Both the position numbers and the translations under genes were made by a program. The notes beneath the pieces are model-generated. The model was given only the letters and a program-made list of their open reading frames with translations. It ran no database searches and was not told the origin of the DNA. From Pseudomonas quercus (GTDB lineage: Bacteria; Pseudomonadota; Gammaproteobacteria; Pseudomonadales; Pseudomonadaceae), in the NCBI RefSeq assembly GCF_012033695.1, contig NZ_JAAVJI010000007.1:124001-188000 (forward strand): a stretch of DNA of 64,000 nucleotides, given 5' to 3'. Each line of letters opens with the position of its first letter. The stretch's first letter is position 1. Shown piece by piece: positions 56,820-64,000 of this stretch.

Positions 56820-58391
56820 TCAAGGGGCCTCCCACTCAGGTGGAATATTCTTCCAGCCCGACAAAGTCTTTTTCCCCTCATCATTAATCCACCCCTTGTC
56901 GTAATAGTCTCTGTTTGTGACGTTGGAAAGGATTTTATAGGCATTGTCGAGTTGCGTGAACCGAGCTTGGGCACCTGGGTCATTTGGATTCTTGTCTGGA
57001 TGATCTTTTAACACTCTTCTCCTATAAGTCGTCTTGATTTGCGCAGTGGTGGCATCAGCTGGCAGGCCCATATGCTGATAAAGCGGTTTAGCAGCCGACT
57101 CTTTTGGCGCCGCCTCCTCAACCTTGCCAGCACCTGCGGTTGATTCGGTATGAGGCTTCTCCTGTTCGACCTTAGGCGGCCTGGGTGGCGGTGCGCTCTG
57201 TGCACGCGGGCGTTCGGTACCGGCGCTGGCACTGGGGCGCCCAGTGCGCTCACCGACGCCAGCGGTAGGTGGTTGATCGCCGCCGGCTGCTTCTTTTTCC
57301 TTAGGCGGGCGAGGTGGTGGCGCCGCGTTTTCAGCCTTTGGTGGCTGAGCGAAGTTTGGTGTTGGATTGGGCTCACTGTTGCGACGGGGTCGTGGCGGCG
57401 GTGTTGTGCTCTTTTGGCTTTCTTGTGTCCCAGGCTGGTCTGCAAACGTAGATGGCCCCGTCCGCACAGCGCCAGCGGTCTGTGACTGCCCGCTGCCGGG
57501 AGCCGCTTCTCTTTCTTTGGGTGGGCGAGGTGGCGGTGCTGCGTTGTCAGCCTGTTGTGGCTGAGAGAAGTTCGGTGCTGGGTTAGGTACACTGGGGCGC
57601 TTCGGCAGCGGTGGCGGCCTATCACCTTGTGCGCTCGTTGGAGTGGCAAACGTACCAGGCTTGGATGTGCTGGGGCGTGGCGGCAGCGGTGGAGGCGTAT
57701 CACCTTGTGCGCCCGGCGGATTAGCGAACGTATTAGGGTTCGGTGGGGTATAAGGCGGTGGCGGCGAGGATGGCCGCGCATAGCCTTGGGACGCCTGAGG
57801 ATTACGGAACCGGCCTGGGTCCTGTGCGCTATAGAGTGGCGGTGGCGGTGGCGTAGCAGGCCGCCGCCCACTCGCCTGTTTAGCAGCATCCTGAAAAGCC
57901 CGAAGCCCACTAAGGCTACTACGGCTCAGGAATGCCTGCTTTGCCTGGGCAGCGACCTCTTTGCTGAATTGCGGTGCAACCGAGTGCATTGCAGACAGTA
58001 GGCTTTGGCCAATAGAATGCAACAAAACACCTGCACGATCGCTGATGCCAAGGTAGCTCATAAGGTTTGAAAGCTTCACATCGCGTTCATAATTGACCTT
58101 GCTGGCACCTCGCACCTCCTGCGCCAATTCAAACGCCCCACCCTTTTCGTGCGTTTGCACATTGCGCACGGCCGCCTTACCCTGCAACGCTTGCATAACG
58201 TGCGCGAACATCTCGTGCTTCGGATCACCAGGCTTGGCCGTATGCTGCGACATCAGCGCCTCGGTCATCTGCAACCCAACGCTGCCTGCAATATTGCTGG
58301 CAACCTTGATGGCCTGTGTTAGCTTCTGTTGCCCTGTTTCGCTGAAGGCTGCCTTCAGCAACGAAGACGCCGCGTTCGTAATGGTGTTCAT
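56820..58391 (-). CDS. hopI1: HopI1-like type III effector with C-terminal J domain
   Basis: A 523-residue protein. An N-terminal helical part (about 1-180) starts MNTITNAASSLLKAAFS: aliphatic residue at position 4, no acidic residue before position 18 and many Ser/Thr/Asn, the known pattern of Hrp type III secretion signals. Residues about 180-430 are a Pro-rich region with repeats such as APPPRPPKE and PPPLPPRPS. A J domain spans 436-499 with HPD at 464-466 (LKDHPDKNPND). P/Q-rich repeats plus a C-terminal J domain are the HopI1 layout; HopI1 acts with plant Hsp70 in chloroplasts. A consensus hrp box lies 28 nt upstream of the ATG. N-terminal homology to HopI1 cannot be checked here. Confidence 0.8.
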   Translation of the reverse strand: MNTITNAASSLLKAAFSETGQQKLTQAIKVASNIAGSVGLQMTEALMSQHTAKPGDPKHEMFAHVMQALQGKAAVRNVQTHEKGGAFELAQEVRGASKVNYERDVKLSNLMSYLGISDRAGVLLHSIGQSLLSAMHSVAPQFSKEVAAQAKQAFLSRSSLSGLRAFQDAAKQASGRRPATPPPPPLYSAQDPGRFRNPQASQGYARPSSPPPPYTPPNPNTFANPPGAQGDTPPPLPPRPSTSKPGTFATPTSAQGDRPPPLPKRPSVPNPAPNFSQPQQADNAAPPPRPPKEREAAPGSGQSQTAGAVRTGPSTFADQPGTQESQKSTTPPPRPRRNSEPNPTPNFAQPPKAENAAPPPRPPKEKEAAGGDQPPTAGVGERTGRPSASAGTERPRAQSAPPPRPPKVEQEKPHTESTAGAGKVEEAAPKESAAKPLYQHMGLPADATTAQIKTTYRRRVLKDHPDKNPNDPGAQARFTQLDNAYKILSNVTNRDYYDKGWINDEGKKTLSGWKNIPPEWEAP

Positions 58392-58419
58392 AGCAGCCCC
58401 AGCTAAATCAATTACCGCC

Positions 58420-58447
58420 TATGTGGCAACTGGCATTATTAGGTTCC
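58420..58447 (-). promoter_or_regulatory. hrp box (HrpL sigma-factor promoter)
   Basis: On the minus strand GGAACC is followed by 15 nt and CCACATA, matching the HrpL consensus GGAACC-N15/16-CCACNNA exactly. It ends 28 nt before the start codon of the HopI1-like gene and points toward it. Confidence 0.88.
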
Positions 58448-58544
58448 CTGCCATATCGCGGTTCGGCACTCTCCTTCAACGTCTTTAGCGTTTACACAAC
58501 GGCTCGTTTTCGCCGGTGCCTGCTTTGGCCAAGGGGTGTGGTGG

Positions 58545-59342
58545 CTATACCCCTGCCTGCACCGCTAACACCTCGCCCTCCCAAACGTCCGCCTGCCGAC
58601 GTGCAATAACCAGGCAGTCACCCGTGCCTGCAGCACTCATCACCAGCCGCCCGCCCGGCGCCCAGAACGCGCTACGCCCCGCACAGGCCCAGCCGCCCGA
58701 AGGCCCGCCATGGTTGGCCATTAGCACACCGAATGGGTGCGCTGCCGCGTAGCCTTGAAGTAGCGCGCTGTCCTTGGCATAGCCGGCCTCACTGATCAGC
58801 ACGCTGGCGGCGTATATATCAGCCCCGGCGCGTGCCGCAGCCTGGGCATGGCTGGCATGGGTGAAGTCTGCGCATACGGACAGCGCCAAAGGCTCGCCGC
58901 TCACCTCTACCAACGCACCGCCCGTTCCAGGGCTGAACACGGCGTCTTCACCTTCATGGAGGTGCTGTTTGGTGTACAGCGCTTGAGAACCGTCCGCGCC
59001 CAATACAAGCGCACCGACCATAACCGTGCTCTGGCCAGCCAACCGCACGGGCAAACCTACCGCCGTGGTCATGCGTAATTGCCTTGCCAGTACCCGCAAG
59101 GGTTGCAAGCAGGGCGCGCCTGGGGGCAACGCCAATTGGGCAGCCAGTGAAGGCTCATAACCTGTCAGGGAGAGCTCCGGAAACAATAAAAACGCTACTT
59201 GATGCTGGGCCGCCTGGCGCATGAAGTGTTCATGCCGAGCGATATTGGCTTCAATGTTTCCTGCTACCGCACAGTACTGTGCTGCACAGACGCTTATATC
59301 ACGCCTATGGCTTGGCCCTGGCGTTGCCTGTGCCATGCTCAA
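58545..59342 (-). CDS. Nitrilase-superfamily carbon-nitrogen hydrolase
   Basis: A 265-residue C-N hydrolase with the triad Glu in LLFPELSLTGYEP, Lys in LYTKQHLHEGED and Cys in LSVCADFTHASHA. The substrate is unknown; plain amidase activity is likely. It overlaps the upstream methyltransferase gene by 4 bp (ATGA), so the two are coupled. Confidence 0.88.
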   Translation of the reverse strand: MSMAQATPGPSHRRDISVCAAQYCAVAGNIEANIARHEHFMRQAAQHQVAFLLFPELSLTGYEPSLAAQLALPPGAPCLQPLRVLARQLRMTTAVGLPVRLAGQSTVMVGALVLGADGSQALYTKQHLHEGEDAVFSPGTGGALVEVSGEPLALSVCADFTHASHAQAAARAGADIYAASVLISEAGYAKDSALLQGYAAAHPFGVLMANHGGPSGGWACAGRSAFWAPGGRLVMSAAGTGDCLVIARRQADVWEGEVLAVQAGV

Positions 59343-60193
59343 AACCCCTTCCAGTAGTCTACAAATCCCGCTTTGTAATGAAAGTAAGGGGTCTGCAGCT
59401 CTTCGTTGATACGGGCTACTTGTTCGGCCAGGGTGCTCAAGTGTGGGCTGCCCGCCTTGAACAGGAACCAGGTTTTAGCCTGGGGCGAATACAGTGAGGC
59501 GGCATACCCCCACTGCTCCATCAGCATGGCCATGCTTTTGTTGGTGTGCAGCGCCGTGTGCACCATAGGGCTGATGTAGAACCAGTTTGGGTCCTGGGGG
59601 ATGCGTTCGCACACCAGCGTGTGCAGCGCCAGCACGCCATCGTCAGCAACCAGGTTATTGACTTCATCAAGGGCTGCCCGGTCCAGCACATGCTCGAACA
59701 TGGCGCTGTTGATCACCAGTTTGTACACCCCCAATGCTTCTGGGGAGACGTACGACACGCCGCCCGTTTCAGCACGCACATATTTGTCGAATACGTGAAG
59801 GTCGGTATTGAAGTACTTCTTCAATACCTTGGAGAGGGTGCCATAGCCCGCGGCGTAATCGAGTGCACTTGAGAGGTCGAGCAGCCCGTTCTTTTCAAGC
59901 AGCTTGATCGCCAAGGCCTGGTCGGCATAAGGGGGCTGGTTGTTGGTGCGCGCGGCAAGGTCGCCTTCAAAGTGAAGGTGCCAGCTCTCGTTCAGCGCCG
60001 TCCATTGAGCATGGCTCATGTTTTGGTGAGTGGCGGAAATGACGAACCCGCAATCGCTGCACTTCCAGAACGCTGCGTCCAACGCATGCTCAAAAGGGCT
60101 GCCTGGATAGGGCGGGTAGGTTTTAGAGAAGAAATAGCTCAACGGGGCATCGCAAATAATACAGCCCTTTTGGTCCACAGCCTCGATACGCAT
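59339..60193 (-). CDS. Class I SAM methyltransferase with N-terminal zinc-ribbon-like segment
   Basis: A 284-residue protein. The N-terminus has two CxxC pairs (GCIICDAP and WKCSDCGFV), likely a zinc ribbon. The methyltransferase core follows with LDYAAGYGTLSKVLKKYF (motif I) and VINSAMFEHVLDRAALDEV. The substrate is unknown. ATG 60193 has AAGGTGG 5 nt upstream; the frame starting at 60214 is rejected. Probably transcribed with the nitrilase-like gene. Confidence 0.82.
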   Translation of the reverse strand: MRIEAVDQKGCIICDAPLSYFFSKTYPPYPGSPFEHALDAAFWKCSDCGFVISATHQNMSHAQWTALNESWHLHFEGDLAARTNNQPPYADQALAIKLLEKNGLLDLSSALDYAAGYGTLSKVLKKYFNTDLHVFDKYVRAETGGVSYVSPEALGVYKLVINSAMFEHVLDRAALDEVNNLVADDGVLALHTLVCERIPQDPNWFYISPMVHTALHTNKSMAMLMEQWGYAASLYSPQAKTWFLFKAGSPHLSTLAEQVARINEELQTPYFHYKAGFVDYWKGF

Positions 60194-60456
60194 AGTCCAC
60201 CTTGTAATAACCACAGCGAAACGTTAGCCCTGTGAACGTATGGCAGGCCAACATGGAAGGCACCGAGTATTGCAAACCTGATTGAAAGCAGCGAGGGCGC
60301 TGCGCCAGCCAGGCCCACAAGCAGTGCTTGGAGATGTACGGCAATAGAACGTTGCGCCCTGCTACTGCACCCCGTAGGATCCCTGCAGGGTGTACCTAGG
60401 CCGCTGCCGGGTGCAGGTTAAAATCTATGCCAGTCGGGCCGCTGGCAGGGACGACC

Positions 60457-61821
60457 ATGCCTGCACCTAACACACCTGCCTCAACATCAGTGCCTCGTGC
60501 TCAACAGCTTACTCACCAGGCACTCACTGCCCTTGAACGTTTCAGCCATGTAGAAGCGGTCAGTGGCATCGTGCTCGTCATTGCCGCCGTTATAGCGTTG
60601 GCCTGGGCCAACAGCCCACTGGGTGCTACTTACGAAACCTTCTGGCATTCGCGGCTAAGCCTGACCTTGGGCGACTACTCGCTCGGCGCTTCACTGCATT
60701 TCATCGTCAATGATGGCCTGATGACCATTTTCTTCCTGGTCGTCGGTATGGAAATCCGCTCGGAGATCAAAGACGGCTCATTGTCCAACCTGCGAATGGC
60801 TGCTTTGCCCGTGGCGGCAGCCTTGGGTGGCGTTCTGGTACCCGCCCTGATCTACAGCGCGACCAACCTTGGCCACCCTTCCCTGTCTGGCTGGGCTGTT
60901 CCCACTGCCACTGACATTGCCTTCGCGGTAGGTGTGCTGGCGTTGCTGGGTAAATCCATTGCCCCTGGGGTAAGGATTTTTCTGCTGGCGCTGGCCATCA
61001 TTGACGACATCGCTGCCGTGCTGATCATCGCGCTGTTCTATACCACATCCCTTGAGGCTACTGGCGCCGTGCTGGCCGTGTTGGGCATCGCTACGGTGCT
61101 AGCCATGCAGCGCATGGGGTTTGCAAACGCCTGGGTGTACGTGGTGCCGGGCGTAATGGTGTGGGCAGGGTTGGCCAAGCTGGGCGTACACCCTACCCTG
61201 GCTGGCGTAATACTTGGCCTGATAACTCCGGTTTATTCCCGCCCCGCCATCGAGCGCCCGATCGATACGCTGCTCAGCGCCGTTCGCGACCTGGCCCACC
61301 ACATAAAAGAAGCGCCCGAGGCGGACTCGGTCAAGCAACCGCTGGGCCAGATCCGAAAGGCACAGCGGGAAATGCTACCGCCGGTCAAGCGTGTGCAGAC
61401 GGCACTGCACCCTTGGGTGGCCTATGGAATCATGCCGCTGTTCGCCTTGGCTAATGCCGGCGTTGCCTTCAATGCCACCTCCCTTGAAGGCCCCACCGCC
61501 TATGCCGTGGGCTTGGGCGTAGCCTTGGCGTTGCTGGTTGGCAAGCCTGTGGGGGTGGTTCTCACGTGTGTCGCGCTGGTCAAACTCAAGCTGTGCCAAC
61601 TGCCAGAGGGCGTTACCTGGCGGGGCGTGGTGTTGATCGGCCTACTGGCCGGAATCGGTTTTACCATGTCCATCTTTATCGCCGGCCTGGCCTTCAGCGA
61701 CCCCAACCTGCTAGGCGTTGCCAAACTGGCGGTGCTGGTGGGCTCTGCCTGCTCAGCCCTGCTAGGCCTGGCCTGGGGCGTCGTGATGTTTGTACGGCGG
61801 CCTGCTTCTCGGCACGTGTGA
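60457..61821 (+). CDS. nhaA: Na+/H+ antiporter NhaA
   Basis: A 454-residue antiporter with the NhaA signatures [40 protein letters not shown] and [19 protein letters not shown] (the paired aspartates), plus [15 protein letters not shown]. It exports Na+ in exchange for protons. ATG 60457 follows CAGGGA; ten extra codons to 60427 are possible. The long loop around residues 270-320 is hydrophilic. Confidence 0.95.
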   Translation: MPAPNTPASTSVPRAQQLTHQALTALERFSHVEAVSGIVLVIAAVIALAWANSPLGATYETFWHSRLSLTLGDYSLGASLHFIVNDGLMTIFFLVVGMEIRSEIKDGSLSNLRMAALPVAAALGGVLVPALIYSATNLGHPSLSGWAVPTATDIAFAVGVLALLGKSIAPGVRIFLLALAIIDDIAAVLIIALFYTTSLEATGAVLAVLGIATVLAMQRMGFANAWVYVVPGVMVWAGLAKLGVHPTLAGVILGLITPVYSRPAIERPIDTLLSAVRDLAHHIKEAPEADSVKQPLGQIRKAQREMLPPVKRVQTALHPWVAYGIMPLFALANAGVAFNATSLEGPTAYAVGLGVALALLVGKPVGVVLTCVALVKLKLCQLPEGVTWRGVVLIGLLAGIGFTMSIFIAGLAFSDPNLLGVAKLAVLVGSACSALLGLAWGVVMFVRRPASRHV

Positions 61822-61861
61822 CAACACGTGTCCAATACTCCACCCAACACAGAGGTAAACA

Positions 61862-63004
61862 GTGGATCTGGCTTTTCTGACCAACATCACACAAACCGAA
61901 TTTCTAGGTATCACCCTTGCCAACTGGTGCCTGGCCCTGGGGGCCATCACCCTGAGTTTCACCGTTGCCCGGGCGGGCATCGGCTTTGTGCTCAAGAACC
62001 TGCGCAGGCGAGCTAACCGCCCAGATGCACACCTGAGCCACATTGCAATCGAGGTGCTGTCCAGTACCAGTAATGCGCTATTACTGCTGGGGGCGGTATT
62101 GATAGGGGTAGGCATACTGGACCTGCCTGATCGCTGGGCATCGCGGGTGAGCAGCCTGTGGTTCGTGGTTGTGGCCCTGCAAGTGGGCCTGTGGGCGAAC
62201 CGGGCCATTGCACTGGCCGTACTGCGATACTTCAAGCGCCATAGCCGGTCTGAGGTCTACACGGGCAGTGCCTTGGGCACATTGGCGTTGTGGGGTGCCA
62301 AGGTACTGTTGTGGGCCGTGGTGGCGCTGGCCATGCTCTCCAACCTTGGGGTCAACATTACCGCATTCGTAGCCAGCCTAGGGGTTGGCGGTATTGCGAT
62401 CGCCCTGGCAGTGCAAAACATATTGGGCGACGTGTTTGCGTCACTGTCGATTGCGGTCGACAAGCCTTTCGAGGTAGGCGATTTCATTGTGGTCGGCGCT
62501 TTGGCGGGTACGGTCGAGCACGTGGGGCTGAAGACCACACGCATTCGCAGCCTGGGGGGCGAACAGATTGTGATGGCGAACGCCGAAATGATCGGTAGCA
62601 CCATCCAGAACTACAAGCGCCTGCAGGAACGCCGCATCGTTTTCAAATTCCGACTGACCTATGGCTGCACACCTGAACAGGTCAAAGAGGTACCTCGGCA
62701 GGTGGAGCGGATCATCGGCGAGCAGAAACTGGCACGCTTTGATCGGTCCCACTTCCTGGCCTTCGGCGAAAACGCACTGGAATTTGAAACTGTCTACATC
62801 GTGCTGGACCCTAGCTATAACGTGTACATGGACGTTCAACAGGCCATCAATGTGCAAATGATGGAGGCCTTTGCCGACATGGGTGTGGAATTTGCCTTCC
62901 CTACCCGCACCTTGTACGTAGCATCGCTGCCGTCCACGCTGGAAAACCAGTTGCAGCAACGCCATACCGCCCCACAAGGCGACGCATTGCGAACGGTGCA
63001 GTAA
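61862..63004 (+). CDS. MscS-family mechanosensitive channel
   Basis: A 380-residue membrane protein with four or five N-terminal helices and the pore helix VASLGVGGIAIALAVQNILGD, followed by the cytoplasmic MscS domain with DKPFEVGDFIVVGALAGTVE and TRIRSLGGEQIVMANAEMIG. GTG start behind AGAGG, 40 nt after nhaA. It opens under membrane tension to release solutes. Confidence 0.92.
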   Translation: MDLAFLTNITQTEFLGITLANWCLALGAITLSFTVARAGIGFVLKNLRRRANRPDAHLSHIAIEVLSSTSNALLLLGAVLIGVGILDLPDRWASRVSSLWFVVVALQVGLWANRAIALAVLRYFKRHSRSEVYTGSALGTLALWGAKVLLWAVVALAMLSNLGVNITAFVASLGVGGIAIALAVQNILGDVFASLSIAVDKPFEVGDFIVVGALAGTVEHVGLKTTRIRSLGGEQIVMANAEMIGSTIQNYKRLQERRIVFKFRLTYGCTPEQVKEVPRQVERIIGEQKLARFDRSHFLAFGENALEFETVYIVLDPSYNVYMDVQQAINVQMMEAFADMGVEFAFPTRTLYVASLPSTLENQLQQRHTAPQGDALRTVQ

Positions 63005-63086
63005 CCTGGCTGCCCTGCCGCCTGGTGCGAACCAAGTGGCAGGGCAAGTTCGGACCAAGCAGCCCCTACCCCCCTCCCGCGTACTG

Positions 63087-64000
63087 TCAGGCTGGGCGCA
63101 CTATCGCCGCTGGGGTTGCGCTGCGCACCTTCACCGGGCGGTTGCACACCACAATGCCCACAATGATCAGTGCACCGCCTATGAAGGTATACCCGCTGAG
63201 CACCTCCCCTAGCAGCAGCCCACCCAGCAGCACAGCTGTCAGCGGGTTGAGGGCGATGAATACGCCTGCCCGAGTGGCGCCGATTTTCTGGATGCCGTTG
63301 TAGTACCAGATATAGGCAATGGCCGAGCCCATCACGCCTAGGTACACCAGGCTCAGCATTTCACTGAGCGGCAACGCCTGAATGGCAGCCAGTTGGAACT
63401 GCCCCATACCCACCGCCGTCACCGTCAGCATGGCAGCCCCGGCCATGATCGAATAGGTCACGGTATGCAGCGCTCCGATCTCCTTAACGGTGGCTTTACC
63501 GAAAATGCTGAACGCCACCCAACTCAATACGCACCCAAAAATCAGCAGGTCCCCTACCCAGCTACCCTCCACGCCTGCAAGGCTGCCTGATAGCCGCGTA
63601 AGCAACACGACGCCAGCGCCCACCACGCATAGCACTATGCCGCCTACTTTCGACAAGGACAGGTGCTCGCGGTACAACAGGTAGGACACGATAGCCATTA
63701 CGGCAGGGTTCAACGCCACAATCAGAGAGGCCCTGGACGCACTGATGTAATGCAGGCCGTAGAAGAAGCACAGGTTGTACGCAAAAATGCCGCAAAAGCC
63801 CAGGCCGATCAGTTTGAACAACTGCGGCCGGGTAAGGCGAACAAAGCCTTGGCCCGATATCAGCAGGTATAAACCAAGCACGCCACCGGCCAGCAGAAAA
63901 CGTAAGCTGGCCGACAGCAAGGGCGGGGTTTCACCAGAAATATAACGGCCGGCGACGAAGGTGCCACCCCAGATCATGGCTACCAGCGACAGCTTGAGGT
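63087..64000 (-). CDS. EamA-family (DMT) transporter, 5' end cut by the window
   Basis: The frame runs to the window edge (…LKLSLVAMIWGGTFVAGRY), so the start lies outside. About 304 residues are visible, with ten membrane segments in two EamA repeats, including AYIWYYNGIQKIGATRAGVF near the C-terminus. The ATG at 63977 is internal to the first helix and unlikely to be the real start. Substrate unknown. Confidence 0.9.
   Translation of the reverse strand, partial: LKLSLVAMIWGGTFVAGRYISGETPPLLSASLRFLLAGGVLGLYLLISGQGFVRLTRPQLFKLIGLGFCGIFAYNLCFFYGLHYISASRASLIVALNPAVMAIVSYLLYREHLSLSKVGGIVLCVVGAGVVLLTRLSGSLAGVEGSWVGDLLIFGCVLSWVAFSIFGKATVKEIGALHTVTYSIMAGAAMLTVTAVGMGQFQLAAIQALPLSEMLSLVYLGVMGSAIAYIWYYNGIQKIGATRAGVFIALNPLTAVLLGGLLLGEVLSGYTFIGGALIIVGIVVCNRPVKVRSATPAAIVRPA

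Overview
The window is a Pseudomonas chromosome segment. The backbone shows typical GC-rich pseudomonad gene order: an essential block running from der back through bamB, hisS, ispG, rodZ, pilW, rlmN, ndk and the isc operon, then cysE-trmJ-suhB and yajC-secD-secF with queA-tgt. One gene near the right end is a J-domain type III effector candidate with a matching hrp box, so a plant-associated, Hrp-type Pseudomonas (P. syringae complex or a relative) is the best guess. No rRNA or species marker is present.

Layout. 1-4.5 kb: end of xseA, an M23 peptidase, an orphan RHS-core protein, and leuA behind a possible leucine-rich leader peptide. 4.5-4.96 kb: five tandem 95-bp repeats. 4.95-23.6 kb: a long minus-strand run (omega-amidase, aminotransferase, then the essential block and isc/cysE/trmJ). 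23.7-30 kb: suhB, a LysE/Lrp divergent pair, an autotransporter and two envelope proteins. 30-35.6 kb: secF, secD, yajC, tgt, queA, followed by tRNA-Leu(CAA).

35.7-51.8 kb is accessory DNA next to the tRNA. First comes a 6-kb island bounded by the tRNA 3' end and an imperfect copy of it at 41.74 kb. It carries an IS5-family element, a KAP-type P-loop NTPase, a small serine recombinase and a protein with an HEPN-like R-x4-H motif. No tyrosine integrase gene is visible. Next is an insertion-sequence graveyard (decayed IS66, an IS30-like scrap). Then follows a strikingly AT-rich, co-directional cluster (44.5-51.5 kb). It encodes a BesD-like Fe/2-oxoglutarate enzyme with the halogenase H-x-G signature, a VOC protein, a DUF3291-type protein, a BesC-like haem-oxygenase-fold diiron oxidase, an ATP-grasp ligase, a CPA2-like membrane antiporter, a LysR regulator and an EamA exporter. 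I read it as a small pathway that chlorinates a lysine-like amino acid, cleaves it to a chloro-alkenyl amino acid, ligates it to another amino acid and exports it. No BesB- or BesE-like gene is present, so the end product probably differs from the known bes pathway. This is the most likely undescribed system in the window.

51.8-64 kb returns to GC-rich backbone: an MHS-type MFS transporter, 5-oxoprolinase subunits PxpC and PxpB without an adjacent PxpA, a VOC protein, a LysR regulator, the HopI1-like effector gene (56.8-58.4 kb) with a consensus hrp box 28 nt upstream of its start, a nitrilase-family hydrolase overlapping a methyltransferase, nhaA, an MscS-type channel and an EamA transporter cut by the window edge.
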